From JAKVCB01 sp963578605 (lineage in GTDB: Bacteria > Planctomycetota > Planctomycetia > Pirellulales > Lacipirellulaceae), in assembly GCA_963578605.1 (NCBI GenBank), contig CAUZEA010000093.1, forward strand, positions 1 to 22,681: DNA of 22,681 nucleotides, written 5' to 3'. Shown here piece after piece: positions 22,550 to 22,681 of the stretch. A program made the position numbers and the translations under genes. The notes beneath the pieces were generated by a model. It saw only the letters and a program-made list of their open reading frames with translations, had not been told where the DNA came from and searched no databases. Within the stretch, counting starts at the first letter, position 1; each line of letters starts with the position of its first letter.

Positions 22550-22681
22550 TTACGGTCTTTTGTCTGCTTCCAGCCACCCAAGCGAAAAACGGGTGAACGT
22601 GAGAAACTTGTAGCCGCCTCGCTCCCACAAGAGACCGACGTGGCCGTCTTTGGTGATCGTCATATCTGAGTAGGCGGCCGG
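22550..22681 (-). CDS. Sialidase / exo-alpha-sialidase family, C-terminal fragment
   Basis: The last 43 codons of a gene that enters from beyond the right edge of the window. The translation has AAYSDMTITKDGHVGLLWER, then a short insertion, then FLTFTRFSLGWLEADKRP and stop. This matches the closing strand of bacterial sialidase propellers (pattern AYS-x-L-x-x-x-x-D-G-x-I-G-x-L-Y-E-x-G...I-x-F-x-R-F-x-L-x-W-L). Sialidases release terminal sialic acids from glycans and are usually secreted; this class is frequent in planctomycete genomes alongside sulfatases. The family call rests only on this C-terminus. Confidence 0.75.
   Translation of the reverse strand, partial: PAAYSDMTITKDGHVGLLWERGGYKFLTFTRFSLGWLEADKRP

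Noticed and set aside
1..22681. CRISPR arrays, tRNA or rRNA genes, transposases or prophage genes
   Set aside because: No regularly spaced repeats, cloverleaf-like sequences, transposase or phage protein motifs were seen on either strand.

Overview
The window looks like a chromosomal segment from a planctomycete, probably a Pirellula/Rhodopirellula-type bacterium. The reasons are a fused AroD-AroE protein, a MutL with an endonuclease motif, a divergent prepilin peptidase, and large secreted proteins combining formylglycine-generating-enzyme-like (FGE-like) folds with PQQ-type propeller or SIS-like domains. This placement rests on gene content only.

Positions 1-11954 are a plus-strand run of housekeeping and regulatory genes. 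In order they are: the 3' part of pnp followed by a hairpin terminator; a soluble NtrB-like histidine kinase and a sigma-54 response regulator; mutL; aroDE with aroK 16 bp behind it; a prepilin peptidase; an OmpA-domain lipoprotein; hisH; and, after a 524-bp gap, hisA. Next comes an EF-G-like translational GTPase (12079-14169) with a good Shine-Dalgarno and a candidate promoter of its own.

Positions 14392-16756 form a minus-strand group convergent with the EF-G-like gene. Reading in its own direction it contains a 32-residue very basic protein with an excellent ribosome binding site, a FabZ-type hotdog dehydratase, a rhomboid protease and trmB. The small protein carries a motif I associate with the tiny ribosomal protein bL37.

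Positions 16757-22681 are the accessory part. A 734-bp stretch without an intact gene carries direct repeats, a hairpin, a palindrome and a decayed 3' fragment of an ornithine-cyclodeaminase-family gene. Two large convergent genes follow, each beginning with an FGE-like domain. One (plus strand) continues into a PQQ-like beta-propeller. The other (minus strand) continues into what I read as two tandem sugar-isomerase-like (SIS) domains. Neither FGE domain keeps the full catalytic cysteine pair. Upstream of the second gene lie a coding-looking short ORF, a 12-base C homopolymer and the 3' end of a sialidase that leaves the window. Codon use in the second FGE gene is visibly richer in C/G at third positions than in the left part of the window.

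The most interesting items are the two FGE-domain fusions, the internal duplication in the second one, the tiny bL37-like protein, and the GAFTDA variant in the sigma-54 activator. All similarity statements come from reading the translated sequence; no database was searched.
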